Below, piece by piece: positions 1 to 9,822 of a stretch of DNA of 56,830 bases. Origin of the DNA: Mesaphorura yosii. Taxonomy: Eukaryota > Arthropoda > Collembola > Poduromorpha > Tullbergiidae. The position numbers were made by a program, and so were the translations under genes. Each line of letters opens with the position of its first letter. Position 1 is the first letter of the stretch. The stretch is taken from NCBI GenBank assembly GCA_009869945.1, contig WIXG01000432.1:1-56830 (forward strand), in the 5' to 3' direction. The notes beneath the pieces were generated by a model that was not told the DNA's origin, searched no databases, and saw only the letters and a list, made by a program, of their open reading frames with translations.

Positions 1-120
1 ATGCCGAACTACCTGCGCAGGTATTATGGAGACAACCTGGAGCGCCTGATGGCTGTGAAGAGGGCCGTCGACCCCAACAACGTGTTCCACAACCCGCTCT
101 CCATTCCTCTCGAGCTTTAA
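1..120 (+). CDS. Berberine-bridge-type FAD oxidase, C-terminal end (5' cut by window)
   Basis: The window opens inside the last exon of a flavoprotein. The 39 codons before the TAA match, almost residue for residue, the C-terminal BBE segment of the complete gene at 3604-5250 on the other strand. Both share a double-Tyr YYG, then LMAVKR, then VDP, NVFHNP and a SIPL ending. This segment closes the substrate domain in the berberine bridge enzyme/reticuline oxidase family. The first codon happens to be ATG but is internal to the domain, so the true start lies off the left edge. A polyadenylation signal AATAAA sits at 210-215. Together with the gene at 3604-5250 it forms an inverted paralogue pair. 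Identification is firm; substrate is unknown. Confidence 0.88.
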   Translation: MPNYLRRYYGDNLERLMAVKRAVDPNNVFHNPLSIPLEL

Positions 121-445
121 GTTCACACAAGTCGCCTTAAATCCTTTTGTAATTGTTTAATAGAAAATTAAAGTACATGCTTGTTAATTGCAATTGTAAT
201 AAGAAGATCAATAAAATTGAATATTTTCAGAATCAGGTTTGGCTTCATGAATGAAAAAAAAACTTGTTCCTGCACCGTGGTGGCCTTGATCATAATTCGC
301 AGCTATAATTTCGCATTATCATTTCGCTAGAATTCATATTCTGAAGGCAGAATTGCCAATCGTCAGTTGTAGTTTGCAGTCCAGTCGAGTTCTTCAAGGC
401 ACGTCACATAGAAGTCAAATCAAATCCGAATTCGACATCGTCGAC

Positions 446-1117
446 ATGAAAGTTATCTTTGTATTGGTGATAATCATTGAGTCGATAAATACTGTAAGTT
501 AAGAATTCCAAATATTTTCCGGAGTTTGTAACCCGTTTGTTTGTCCACAGCTCGACCCAGCGACATTTCAGCTTCTCGCAGTGCAAGCCGAGAAGTACTT
601 GGCCCCATTCATCGACACATCCCGCGAGAAGCTTCACGGGCAGGTGTTTGGGAGTGGACGAGCTGCGAGGAGCACCGACGTCGTGCTATTCAACAAATCC
701 GGGAAATCCTTCAAGCTTCAGAACACAGACTGTGAAACAGGAGGTTGGTCGTCTTCGCTCTTTCCGGAGTACGAGATTCCTCCGCACTCCTCTGTCACGT
801 ACGGCGGAGAAAGTTACGGGCTCTTTACAGGAGTTACGGAGTGTGTTGTCCAATATCGAAGCAATAGATACAGTGGCAAAGATGCTCAAGCTGGCGCTGA
901 CGTTTACGCCTGGTTTGAAGTCAATTTCAGCAATCCGTACATCGGGCCCGTCCTCGCCTGCGCGACGGGGCACAACGTGGAGGTCAAGGTTCTGCTCGGT
1001 CGAGGGAATAACAACCTCCTCAGAGTTGTGGTCGATGACGGGGACGGCGCTGACGCGTCTAGCTCGAAAGACTCGGGCGAAATTACGTCGAATGGGGAGT
1101 TCCTTCGTTGCACATGA
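446..1117 (+). CDS. Small secreted protein, possibly cytolysin/lectin-fold (actinoporin-like)
   Basis: Two exons, 446-493 and 551-1117, joined across a 57-bp GT..AG intron in phase 0, encode about 204 residues. The short first exon supplies a hydrophobic secretion signal starting MKVIFVLVIII. The mature part is a mostly beta-strand protein with few cysteines. It has an N-proximal amphipathic-looking stretch, a central block with PPHSSV and a Gly/Tyr-rich turn, then a run like AWFEVNFSNPYIG. That order resembles the compact beta-sandwich of actinoporin-like/aegerolysin-type membrane-binding proteins, but similarity is weak and judged by eye. An Inr-like TCAGTTG at 363-369 would give a leader of about 80 bp. 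It could equally be an unrelated lineage-specific secreted protein. The gene model is good; the family call is tentative. Confidence 0.55.
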
Positions 1118-1184
1118 AATCTAGAACCTGATAACAATAACAAGTAATAAAAGTGTTCACGTTAGAAAGAGTCGCTGTCACTGC

Positions 1185-2470
1185 TTGCCACAAATTGAGG
1201 TATTTGGGTCACTGTGTCTCCTTATCAGTCTACGATCTCGAACTGCACATTGTGCCAATTCATATGCTGCCTCTTGCAAGTTCAGGTTTACGCCACTCAA
1301 GGACGAGATTCTCTGCATTCAGATGGAGCTGTGTCACGAGATCCTTCGAAAACGGATCAGCAAGAACATAGTCGATGTCGATGAGACTCCTCTCGACTCA
1401 ATTCGAGGCCTGTTTTCCAAGAGAATATCGAATGTCCATGAAGATCGTAATCTCTTCCTCGTCGACCCAATTCTGAGCGGACTGGAGCACATTCACGATC
1501 ACGGCATCATTCACCGCGCCCTGAAGCCCAACAACGTCTTCCTGTTCGCCAATCCGAAAGGTCAGATCCTGGCCAAGATCCGTGACCTCAGAATTTCAAA
1601 AGCGCACGACTTTGTCCAGTCCGCCCCGAACCACGCGAGCATCGGGGCACTTGTGTACATGCCCCAGGAGCACTTGAGAGACACCTACGGGCCGGCGGCC
1701 GACAATTACGCCCTCGGTATTATCCTGTTCGAGCGCTTCCATCCTTGCCACCTGAATCAAGAGTTTCTCGACCTCGTCCTGAAACTCCGCGCCTCACAGA
1801 TTCCGGAGATGGTCGAGGAGTTCTGGTCTGAAATTACGCGACTCATCCGCTCAATGACGAAAACCACGAACGGCCGACGATTGACGGGATTCGGGAGGCT
1901 TTACAGGAGATTGGTGTAGTATTTGGCAGCGGGCCCGCTCATTATTCGGTTACCTGCGGGTGTCAGGCCAAGCCGGTGCGTGGCATCAAGTACAAACGCA
2001 GCATGTGCGAAGACTTTGATCTTTGCTCGACGTGCAAGGCTTCGGCGCAAATGTACGATGCAAGGCACGAATTTCGGTTGATGGACGTGGCTACGACGGA
2101 GAAGGAGCACTTAGAGGCGGTGGCGGCGTGCTTGAAGACGAAGATTAAATACAGCTGGTACGAGCAGAAGGGTGAAGCCATTGCTATCGTTTTCGATTGC
2201 TACAAGTGCGGGCGGCGCGTTAATGTACTCACGGACACGGCGACCACTATTCGGAAATGTCAGACCTGCGATGAGTGCTACTACTGCGGAAACTGCTTCG
2301 AAATCTCGAAGGTGCACAAGCGGGTTCATAAATTCACTGGGATCAGCCCAGACGGGTCAACGATTAGATAAGGTGAAAGTAGTTCGTCTTCCTCCGATGA
2401 GCTAGAGCCCGACATGCTTGTCAGAATCCTCCTGGCCTTGGCCCACGCTGAAGGAACCACTGTTAAGTAG
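1185..2470 (+). pseudogene. eIF2alpha-kinase-like domain with ZZ-type zinc fingers, decayed
   Basis: Reading from 1185, a kinase catalytic domain is clear from IQMELC (typical of the PERK/GCN2/HRI group) through HIHDHGIIHRALKPNN and a GALVYMPQEHL activation-segment end. The N-lobe (glycine loop, VAIK lysine) is absent, and only about 70 bp separate it from the upstream gene. HRD reads HRA and DFG reads DLR, so it could not catalyse phosphotransfer. At 1860-1863 a run of four A breaks the frame. One base off, the sequence continues as RPTIDGIREAL, the usual kinase C-terminal helix, then a ZZ finger (CGC..., CEDFDLCSTC) and a second Cys-pair module (CYKC, CQTCDECYYCGNC). An in-frame TAA at 2369-2371 is followed by 32 more open codons (Ser-rich, then acidic and hydrophobic) to TAG at 2468-2470. 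I infer a pseudogene; a pseudokinase with sequencing indels is the alternative. Confidence 0.7.
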
Positions 2471-2627
2471 AATTAACTACCAAAATTCCGAAATCTCGTC
2501 GAAACCTATTTAATTTGATTGATTAATACATCTTTAGTTTAATTTATGTGTAAGGAAGCATAAATTCTATTCTAATTCATCAAATTCTTCAAGAATTATA
2601 AATAAAGGAACTTAAATCTGTATTATT

Positions 2628-3112
2628 TTAGATATCATTGCCTACAAATTCTTCACTGAGCGGATTCGTCGTTGTCGGTCGCGACGGCGGCGCAGAAGAT
2701 TCAACCTCAGACCCAGAACGACGGAATTCTTCGCACGCGTTGCAATTGTCCATGATGGTCTTCAGAATTTTGTCGATTTCGTGTAGGTGCTTCCGGATTT
2801 GAGCCAAAGGTGGGTCGCAGTCACATTCGACGGTTTCCGTCGTCGCTGCCGGCTCATCTGCGTACTGGTCGTGGTTCATTGTCACGTAGTAGCGGTGGTG
2901 CGGCTGGGGAAATGACTTCTTGCCGCTGATCCATTCTCGGGTGAAGGTGATCTAAATATCGTACGATAAAATCGTTTAATTGGTGATCTCAATTATTATT
3001 ACACGTCAATGATGCATTATACCTGAGCGCTTGTCAATTCTCCGGTGAGTAGAACGAGCAGAATCAGAATCAGGAGCAGATGAAGAACCCCAGCAGAAGA
3101 ATCTTGGCCCAT
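2628..3112 (-). CDS. Small secreted coiled-coil protein, thrombospondin/COMP-coil-like
   Basis: Two exons on the minus strand, 3112-3023 and 2951-2628, joined across a 71-bp phase-0 intron, encode about 137 residues. The first exon is a secretion signal with a Leu/Ile core. The second has a CDC pair, then a heptad stretch IRKHLHEIDKILKTIMDNC ending in a C-x2-C pair. Hydrophobics fall at a/d positions. In thrombospondin-5 and related proteins a short parallel coil followed by paired cysteines sets subunit number and locks the oligomer by disulfides; the layout here is the same, but no EGF or type-3 repeats follow. The tail is Pro/Thr/Ser-rich. An AATAAA at 2601-2606 on the plus strand belongs to the neighbouring gene. 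Oligomerisation is inference. Confidence 0.6.
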
Positions 3113-3603
3113 TGAACGTGATACGATAAGGTTTGGTGTTGTTGCAGCTGCAAAGGTCAATATCGAAATGAATCTCCAGCAATCACGTACAGCTGACAAC
3201 TAAGCGCCTTAAATAGCTAAGGTCAAGATTTTCTGCATTCACGTGCCGCCAGCCAGCCAGCTATTGCAGCCATCTGGTCGCGTCGGCTCAACTTGTGTTG
3301 TAAACATTTTCATGATTCTAATCTCTTACAAATCTTGTAATCCATTGAGAGCAGGTATTTTCCTTTCGGTTTACGGTTTCCCTCAATGTGCCTCGTGATC
3401 TCATGTGAGGAGCTCCAATTCCACTTCTTTTGGGGACGAAAACATCAATATCAACAACAACTGGAGGCTACACGGCAGACTGGACTCGTGACTCTGCGTG
3501 AGTCATGATTCCCGTGACGTCTGGCGCAATGCAATTCTTGCGATTCTTGTGATTCTGCTTACACAATTCGTAATTCTTAGCGTGGCTGTGGCTCTTTATT
3601 TTA
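3113..3603. other. Intergenic, upstream of the coiled-coil gene and 3' of the FAD oxidase
   Basis: No convincing coding signal. A TATTTAAG on the minus strand at 3215-3208 and a TCAG initiator-like site near 3195 could belong to the gene starting at 3112, but their spacing (about 21 bp) is short for a canonical pair. Confidence 0.35.
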
Positions 3604-5250
3604 TTACATTGACAAGGGAATTGATCTCGGATTATGGAACACATTATGTGGGTCAACACGTCGCTTCACGGCCATAAGATGCTCCAGATTGGCTCCGTAA
3701 TACCTGTGCAGGTAGTCGGGGAGGTCTTCGTCCAAGTAATTCTGGTAAGATTCGGTGTGGTGGAGCACCAGCTTGCTTTCCTCGAAAAAACGGTTCATTG
3801 CGTCCACAGCGGCGGCTGTGGTCGTGTCCGCTGTCGTATCGGCATTGATTTCCGGAGTCTCCAGTACGTCGCCTTCGTCAAGGCCTTCCGACGAGAAAAC
3901 AAGCAGCTGCACGCTGTACAGCACGCGACCGCGATGGATGAACGAGCTGTCTCCCGCCTGTACCGCGTCGATGGCGCCTCCGTACTGCTCCACGCCCATG
4001 CTGGACCACTGCGCGTACTCACGAATTTGGTCGTGCAGCTCCGCGACGTCTTCGTCTCGCTTCAGCACTCGATCTACGTAGATTGACTTGACTTTCTTCC
4101 AGCCAACGCTGTTGTGCCGCGTGAGGTTGGCCAGCTCCGCCGGGTGCGTGAGTGGAAGGGTAGAGTAGTGCTGAGCACGGGCCAGCATGAATTCTGGATA
4201 CCCATACACGGTCACAGTTTTCGTGTGAGGAGTCGGGAACTGCTCCTTCAGCACGCGCTCCACCTCTTCACTCCCGCTTCCGTCCATGCTGTACAGCTCC
4301 ATAACGATGCCTTGCTTCAGGCCGATTGACAGAAAAGTTCCGAGGTGTCGCCCGTCCTTGCCGTTACCATCTTCGGAGATGAACGCCTGCCACATCTTCC
4401 AGAATCGCGGAAACTCTTCAAGCTCGTACCTCGCCACAGCCCAAACGATCTTACGTGGGGCCTGATGCACTCTAAACTTGAATTCAGTCACAATTCCAAA
4501 CGACCCTCCTCCCCCGCCCCGAAGTGCCCATAGGAGCTCGGCGTTGGTGCTCGAATTCACGGTCAGCACGGCGCCAGTCCAGTCGACCATCGTCACCTGC
4601 AGCAGATTGTCAGCAGCGAGCCCGAATTGCCGTGAATAGTGGCCGTATCCTCCGCCAAGCGTGTAGCCAGCGATTCCGACGGTGGGGCACAAGCCGGTGG
4701 GGAGAAGCAGGCCTCCTGCAGCCCAAAGCTCGTACTGCACCTTGCCTCCGCGTGCACCAGCGCCAATGCTGGCCGAATTCGGCGAAGCCGAGGCCCAGTC
4801 GACCCGAACCCAATTCATGCGCTGCAGGTCGACGACTAGTGAATCAGCGTCCCCGAACCCGTATTTCAGGTAGGAATGGCCGCCACTTCGAGCGACGACC
4901 CGTACGCGCTGGCGGGAACAGCATCGCACGGCTGCCGAGACGTCGACTGCGCTTTCTGCAAGGAGGTAGGCCATTGGCTTGATTTGGCCGTGCAAAGTAT
5001 TCCATTGAAAGTTGAGATCTTCGTACAGCAGTGTGCCGGCGTCGGAATTCGGAATCGGATCGTCACGTGCAACGAACTGAGCCTCAGAAACTCCTGTGTT
5101 TAGCAGGCAAGCCTTGAGGGACTGCAGCTTGGCGTATGCCAGCAGGTCAATTTTGTATGAGATGACAGACACCGGCACCAGCAGCAATTGAAGTTGCAAA
5201 ATGGGCAAAATCAGAGCACAGCGAAAGAAGGACGTGGACCTGGTCGCCAT
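3604..5250 (-). CDS. Berberine-bridge-type FAD-linked oxidase (bicovalent flavin)
   Basis: A single exon of 548 residues. The frame extends five codons further to a TTG; the ATG at 5250 is the start I favour. An N-terminal hydrophobic stretch of about 30 residues indicates secretion. The FAD-binding (PCMH) domain follows: RSGGHSY supplies His125, the usual 8-alpha-histidyl flavin link, and PTGLCPTVGIAGYTLGGGYG supplies Cys188, the 6-S-cysteinyl link, with the normal spacing of about 60. LRGGGGGSFGIVTEF and the C-terminal BBE segment (YYG, VDPHNVFHNP) complete the fold. Such enzymes oxidise alcohols, sugars or alkaloid-like substrates with O2, releasing H2O2. The family is typical of plants, fungi and bacteria; lack of introns and a second copy at 1-120 fit an acquired, locally duplicated gene. 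Substrate unknown. Confidence 0.93.
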   Translation of the reverse strand: MATRSTSFFRCALILPILQLQLLLVPVSVISYKIDLLAYAKLQSLKACLLNTGVSEAQFVARDDPIPNSDAGTLLYEDLNFQWNTLHGQIKPMAYLLAESAVDVSAAVRCCSRQRVRVVARSGGHSYLKYGFGDADSLVVDLQRMNWVRVDWASASPNSASIGAGARGGKVQYELWAAGGLLLPTGLCPTVGIAGYTLGGGYGHYSRQFGLAADNLLQVTMVDWTGAVLTVNSSTNAELLWALRGGGGGSFGIVTEFKFRVHQAPRKIVWAVARYELEEFPRFWKMWQAFISEDGNGKDGRHLGTFLSIGLKQGIVMELYSMDGSGSEEVERVLKEQFPTPHTKTVTVYGYPEFMLARAQHYSTLPLTHPAELANLTRHNSVGWKKVKSIYVDRVLKRDEDVAELHDQIREYAQWSSMGVEQYGGAIDAVQAGDSSFIHRGRVLYSVQLLVFSSEGLDEGDVLETPEINADTTADTTTAAAVDAMNRFFEESKLVLHHTESYQNYLDEDLPDYLHRYYGANLEHLMAVKRRVDPHNVFHNPRSIPLSM

Positions 5251-5264
5251 TTCAAATTTGTTCA

Positions 5265-5300
5265 AACTGAAGTGAAACGCGCAAGATGCAAAGCTTTATT
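5265..5300 (-). promoter_or_regulatory. Core promoter of the FAD oxidase (TATA-like plus initiator)
   Basis: On the minus strand AATAAAG lies at 5300-5294 and an arthropod-type initiator TCAGTTTG at 5270-5263. The A of the initiator is about 31 bp downstream of the ATAAAG, the canonical spacing. The leader to the ATG at 5250 would be only about 18 bases. This also argues against the upstream TTG as start. Confidence 0.45.
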
Positions 5301-7076
5301 CTGCTCGCAACGCCATAAGCCAAGGACTCCTTCCCATTCATGCTGTCCAAATGTCCGAGTGGAACGGTTACTAATTTGGTCTGTTAAAGCGGTTAAAATG
5401 GATCATGCTGATAGCTGAATGAGAGCAGGCTAAGGACACGATACACGGCACGACACGCGATAAGGCGATAGACAGCACGTGGCAGAGCTGAAAACTGGAA
5501 ATTAATTCTCTATCTCAACGATGGAAGGCCATTACTTGCCACTCGACTATCGAAAAAAAATATATTCATCTGGAATCGTTTGGAATGAGCTTTGGAAATC
5601 CGGGTTGAAAGTCAAGCCAATACAAAAACAAAGCCAAAATGGTCAAATGTAATAAAAGTTCGTGCTTAATTTAGCATGGCCTGCATTATTTACTGCCAAC
5701 AAGAGCGAATCTCGCCATTGCATTGACATGCCGACGACGACAAGACGAATATTTTAGCAGAATCGATCTCTGGACTACGGGTTCGATGTGAATACGAGCG
5801 CGAGCACGAGTATGGGTTTTTCTTAGACTTTGGGACAGCCAGGCTAGGCCAGGAATTTAGCCGGCTATCATGCATGCTGTCGCTGTGGACAGTACGTACG
5901 TGAGTTGGCAACGCAATGAAAATATTGATTACTGCTGTAAGCTGCAAAGCGACATATATAAATGAAAGGCTTAACTTTTATATACCGTTTCAATCAGTTA
6001 AGAGATAAAGCAAAGCCAGGCCTGGGCAGGCCAGACTTTGAACAGGATTCGTAGCCAAATGGCTAACGCAAATAAAAGCTGTGTGTGCTGTGTTTTGTCT
6101 TGATGAGTCAAGTCAAGCGTCATTGCGTCAAGCCAGTTGGTCGGTCGGGTGATCAGGCGAGCACAAGTTAAAGTTCAGCAGATACAAAAGAATAAAGAGT
6201 ATGCGTTACACCGACTTTGTATTTAAATAACTTGATGCCTGCATTCAGTCGACGCGTCGTCGTGAAGTGGGCGAGCTCGAGAACTTGTGTGAATACGTGC
6301 AAAGGAAAAGTTGTCCCAGTCTCGACTTGATCTTCGAGACGGACGCGGCCAGTCAACAAACTAGTGTGCTTCGGTCAAGGTGAAGAAAGAAAGTGCGCTC
6401 TTCGTCGTGTCGGCTCTTCTCTTCGATTAGTCAACAGTGGATCAGTGGGCCTTTCGTCAATTGGAAATTGGTGCCTTTAACTTGGGATTTCGGATCTTAC
6501 CCATCTTTCAATTGGTAATGCCCCATATTAAGTTAATACATTATTGGCATTAAGAGACACGCAATTTATTGCAAATTGCCAATTTCGCCCATTCGCAAAT
6601 GCGGATGGAATGCATTTATCTATTTGAGAGCTCTAAGCGGTTTTCTGAACGGGCTTTGACGGCTTTGGCCCACTTGCTATTTTCAAGTTTAAGTTCAATG
6701 TTATCGGCATGGACTCGCAAATATCCGGCTTTAAGTGTGATTCGTTGTGTACGTATGGGATTATGGAAAGCACTCGTGCTAAAATTATCGCTTAATCTTT
6801 AAGGCATAACTTATGACATTTCCCGCGGTACAAGAGTACAAAAGTTCAGTACAAAGTTGCAAAACCCTCCATTAATTGCCTGTAACAATTTTCATTTACA
6901 TTTTTACACTGTCCGATTGCGTAATCCGAGACCCGGCCGACCTTGGACTTGATCGTACGAGCTGAGTCAGTGAAATACAAAGTCTGGACGCGTATGGAAT
7001 GTGGACTTGTCTATTGACTGATTTCCATTCTAATTTCCAGATAAGCAGTCCCGACAACGATCACCACAAAGACAAA
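5301..7076 (+). other. Upstream region and probable 5' UTR intron of the elongase
   Basis: No coding exon recognised. TATATAAA at 5955-5962 with a TCAGTTA initiator-like site near 5994 marks a possible plus-strand promoter, although their distance (about 40 bp) is long. A donor-like AAG|GTGAAG near 6380 and a clean acceptor (TTCCAG) at 7040 suggest a non-coding first exon spliced to the coding exon at 7041. This is inference from splice consensus only. Confidence 0.35.
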
Positions 7077-8178
7077 ATGGACTCCCACCGCGCCAGCATC
7101 AAACTCGCGTCCACGATGGACCTCCAATTTCTGACAATGCCCAACTACACGACCGCCTTCCCATTCGAGGGTAGGTTCGAGTACAGGAAAGCCCACCAGT
7201 GGATGGCTGCGAATTGGCATACAAGTTTCTACTGGATTGGCGCCTACATCGGAATCATTTTCCTGGGGCAGCACTGGATGCGGTCTCGGCCGAGGTACGA
7301 GCTCAGGGGCCCACTAGCGCTTTGGAACTTCCTCCTTGCCGCCTTCTCCATCATGGGCACGTACAGGACGATACCGGAGACGATCTACATGCTCAATCAA
7401 AAGAATGGGTTTCATAACTCCGTCTGCTTCCCAACGTAAGTCTGGAGTCTGAGTAGCCTGGAGCCCTGACAGGCTGGCTGGCTGCTCTATTTAAATTCGT
7501 TTTAATTAATCACATCCTTCTCTTCCTTCTTCCACCGCACGTGCACGGCGCGGGCGCAGGCATGAACACAACTCCGTCTGGGCATTCTGGGCGTACGCGT
7601 TCGTGCTGTCGAAGGCGCTCGAGCTGGGAGACACGGTCTTCATCGTCCTCCGGAAGCAGCCGCTGATATTCCTGCACTGGTACCACCACGTGACGGTCCT
7701 TCTCTACTCCTGGTACTCCTACTCGGAGTACATCGCCCCCTCGCGCTGGTACATCGTCCTCAATTTCACGATCCACTCGTTCATGTACAGCTACTACGGC
7801 CTGAAGGCCCTCCGCTACCGAATCCCGAAGCAGGTCGCAGTCTTCATCACGTCCATTCAGCTCCTGCAGATGGTCGTCGGAGTCGCCGTGAATCTGCACG
7901 CTTACGGATCCAAGCAGAGCGGGATCGAATGCGACGTTGACTACAACAACATCAACCTGAGTCTGATTATGTACGGCTCATACTTCATACTGTTCGCACG
8001 CTTCTTCTACAAGACGTATTTGTCTTCGGGAGCTGGTGGATCAAAATCTGGCGGCGCGGGCCCGCGCGCCGGCAGCGTCGAGTCGGATTTGGCGCTCGCG
8101 AAACGAAAGGCGAAGACGATGACGGCGCTGGCTCAAAATAATAATACGCTGGGTAAAGCAGTGAGCAAGACTGACTGA
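7077..8178 (+). CDS. Very-long-chain fatty acid elongase, ELOVL6/ELOVL3 type
   Basis: Two exons, 7077-7435 and 7560-8178 (124-bp intron, phase 2), encode about 325 residues. The protein is a multi-pass ER membrane enzyme that condenses malonyl-CoA with a long-chain acyl-CoA, the first step of elongation. Diagnostic features are LELGDTVFIVLRKQ, the histidine box LHWYHHVTVL, and TIHSFMYSYYGLKAL. The stretch SEYIAPSRWYIVLNF before the last box is of the ELOVL6/Baldspot type, acting mainly on C12-C16 saturated chains. The C-terminal tail is Gly/Ser-rich then lysine-rich (KRKAKTMT) and lacks an obvious KKXX ending. An AATAAATTTATTTT signal lies just past the stop at about 8214. Upstream, a splice acceptor at 7040 points to a non-coding 5' exon. 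Length is normal for the family. Confidence 0.95.
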
Positions 8179-9822
8179 TTAAGGGCAAGACGTAAGACGA
8201 AATAGAGAAAGTGAATAAATTTATTTTACCGACTGCCTGCCGCCAAGTCACAATCACAACAATGGCCTCAATGCTCAGCTGAATGCATGCATACATGTAC
8301 AGAAGTTACGAAATCGATAAACATTGTTCAACATACTTAAATACAACTGCTAAAATTAGACAGATTTATTGTTACAAACCTAATTAAGTTTAGCGTCGTC
8401 CGTAATTGCTAAATTGCAAACTGTCTTGACTTGACTTCGAATTTTTCGCAAAGCAAATAGCAAAGTAAAGACACAAATGCAGGTCATTCAATAAAGTGCA
8501 TGCAAAAAGCAAAAAGTGCGTCGTGCCTTGCAAGCATTTCACTTCATTTAATCCGTGCTCGACTGTTGTTTTGACTCGCGAATGTGCATTACGAAAGGAA
8601 TAACGAAAAACTTGGCCACCCCAAAAGATTCACCTCGCTCACTTCACCGACTGTTTCATACATTATCAAAACCTGTTTAACTGCTTTGTTAAGGCGTTAA
8701 GAGGCTCAATGCAATTCTCACTGGCTATTGAAACTATTCGTGTAGCTCCTGCCGTGCCCGTTGAGTGGTGTTGGAGTGTCTACACGAATTTTACAATCAC
8801 AATCAATTATCGTCACTCGACACAGTACTCGCCGGTAATCAATACAATAAATTCGCGTATAGTTGCCATCAGATCACTGAGATCACCATTCCACGGAGAA
8901 ATTCGGTTCCTTACTGAATTGCGAATTGCTATTGCCGTCATTGCATTGCTAGATTTGCCAGTCGCAAGCAGTCGCTATTCGATGATAAGATACGAATACG
9001 GTGAATACTATGAATTCGACCCACTTGCTTACTCACCTGTCCCAGCCAATGCACCAGCCATCAAGCAGTGATCCGGCAATGAAGCATTAAGCAATACAGC
9101 TTATCAGTATTCTGTTTTCTACACTACGGCTTCGGCAAGGACCAACTGATAACAATTCGCAATTCGCTGGATGATGATTTCCATGCGTGCGAGCATGCTT
9201 CTTGCTTCTGCTGCCTTCTACTTTCTGCCATTTACGTTGGAGTAAATTATAAATTGAAACGCCAGTATTTCAGAGGCCCGGCTAACTGCTCTCGTTGTCG
9301 ATGCCACCGCCGAATTTAGCGAATTGGCAAAATTCAGCAAAGCAAGTGCAGCGCAGAAAGCAGTTCAAATTGAATTCTGCACCGGAAGGCAAGGGTTGTA
9401 AGCCAAGTATACAATTTACTGACGAATTTACTCTGCTGACGCGAACGTGACGGTAAAATCATTAAATTACGGCGTGCGCTGCGTTTTGAGATGATTTGAT
9501 ACAATTACATCTGCAACTACGTTTGCAATTGCAGACTCAGCGCTGGCGCAGCCAGTAACAGATCAATAAAGAAAGAAGATGCAGACTCACGTCCCGTCCA
9601 TGCCAAGCCATTGATTGCCTGCCTGCGTGCCTACCAGTGTGCCAGTCATGATCGGCATTGATCGAATTGACTAATCAATATTGATAACAGTTATTCGGAG
9701 ATATTTCCCTGGCCCGCTTTAATTGTGCGTGGTTAACTCAACAGCAGCACGTAGTTTAATCTCCTGATCACATTTCAACAGATGGAAAATCCAAATCCAG
9801 TACCCAAATTTTAATTTTACCA
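8179..9822. other. Intergenic, no gene recognised
   Basis: Elongase 3' UTR at the left, then AT-rich sequence. A 120-codon open frame at 8709-9071 has no recognisable domain, signal peptide or splice partner, so I do not call it. The right end is promoter/leader of the glycosyltransferase. Confidence 0.4.

Noticed and set aside
537..1124. 195-codon plus-strand frame overlapping the secreted protein
   Set aside because: Basic, Ser/Arg-rich shadow of the spliced gene at 446-1117; no signal peptide or domain.
4524..4982. 152-codon frame opposite the FAD oxidase
   Set aside because: Antisense shadow of a GC-rich conserved coding exon.
8709..9071. 120-codon plus-strand frame
   Set aside because: No domain, no signal peptide, no splice sites, and composition like surrounding intergenic DNA.
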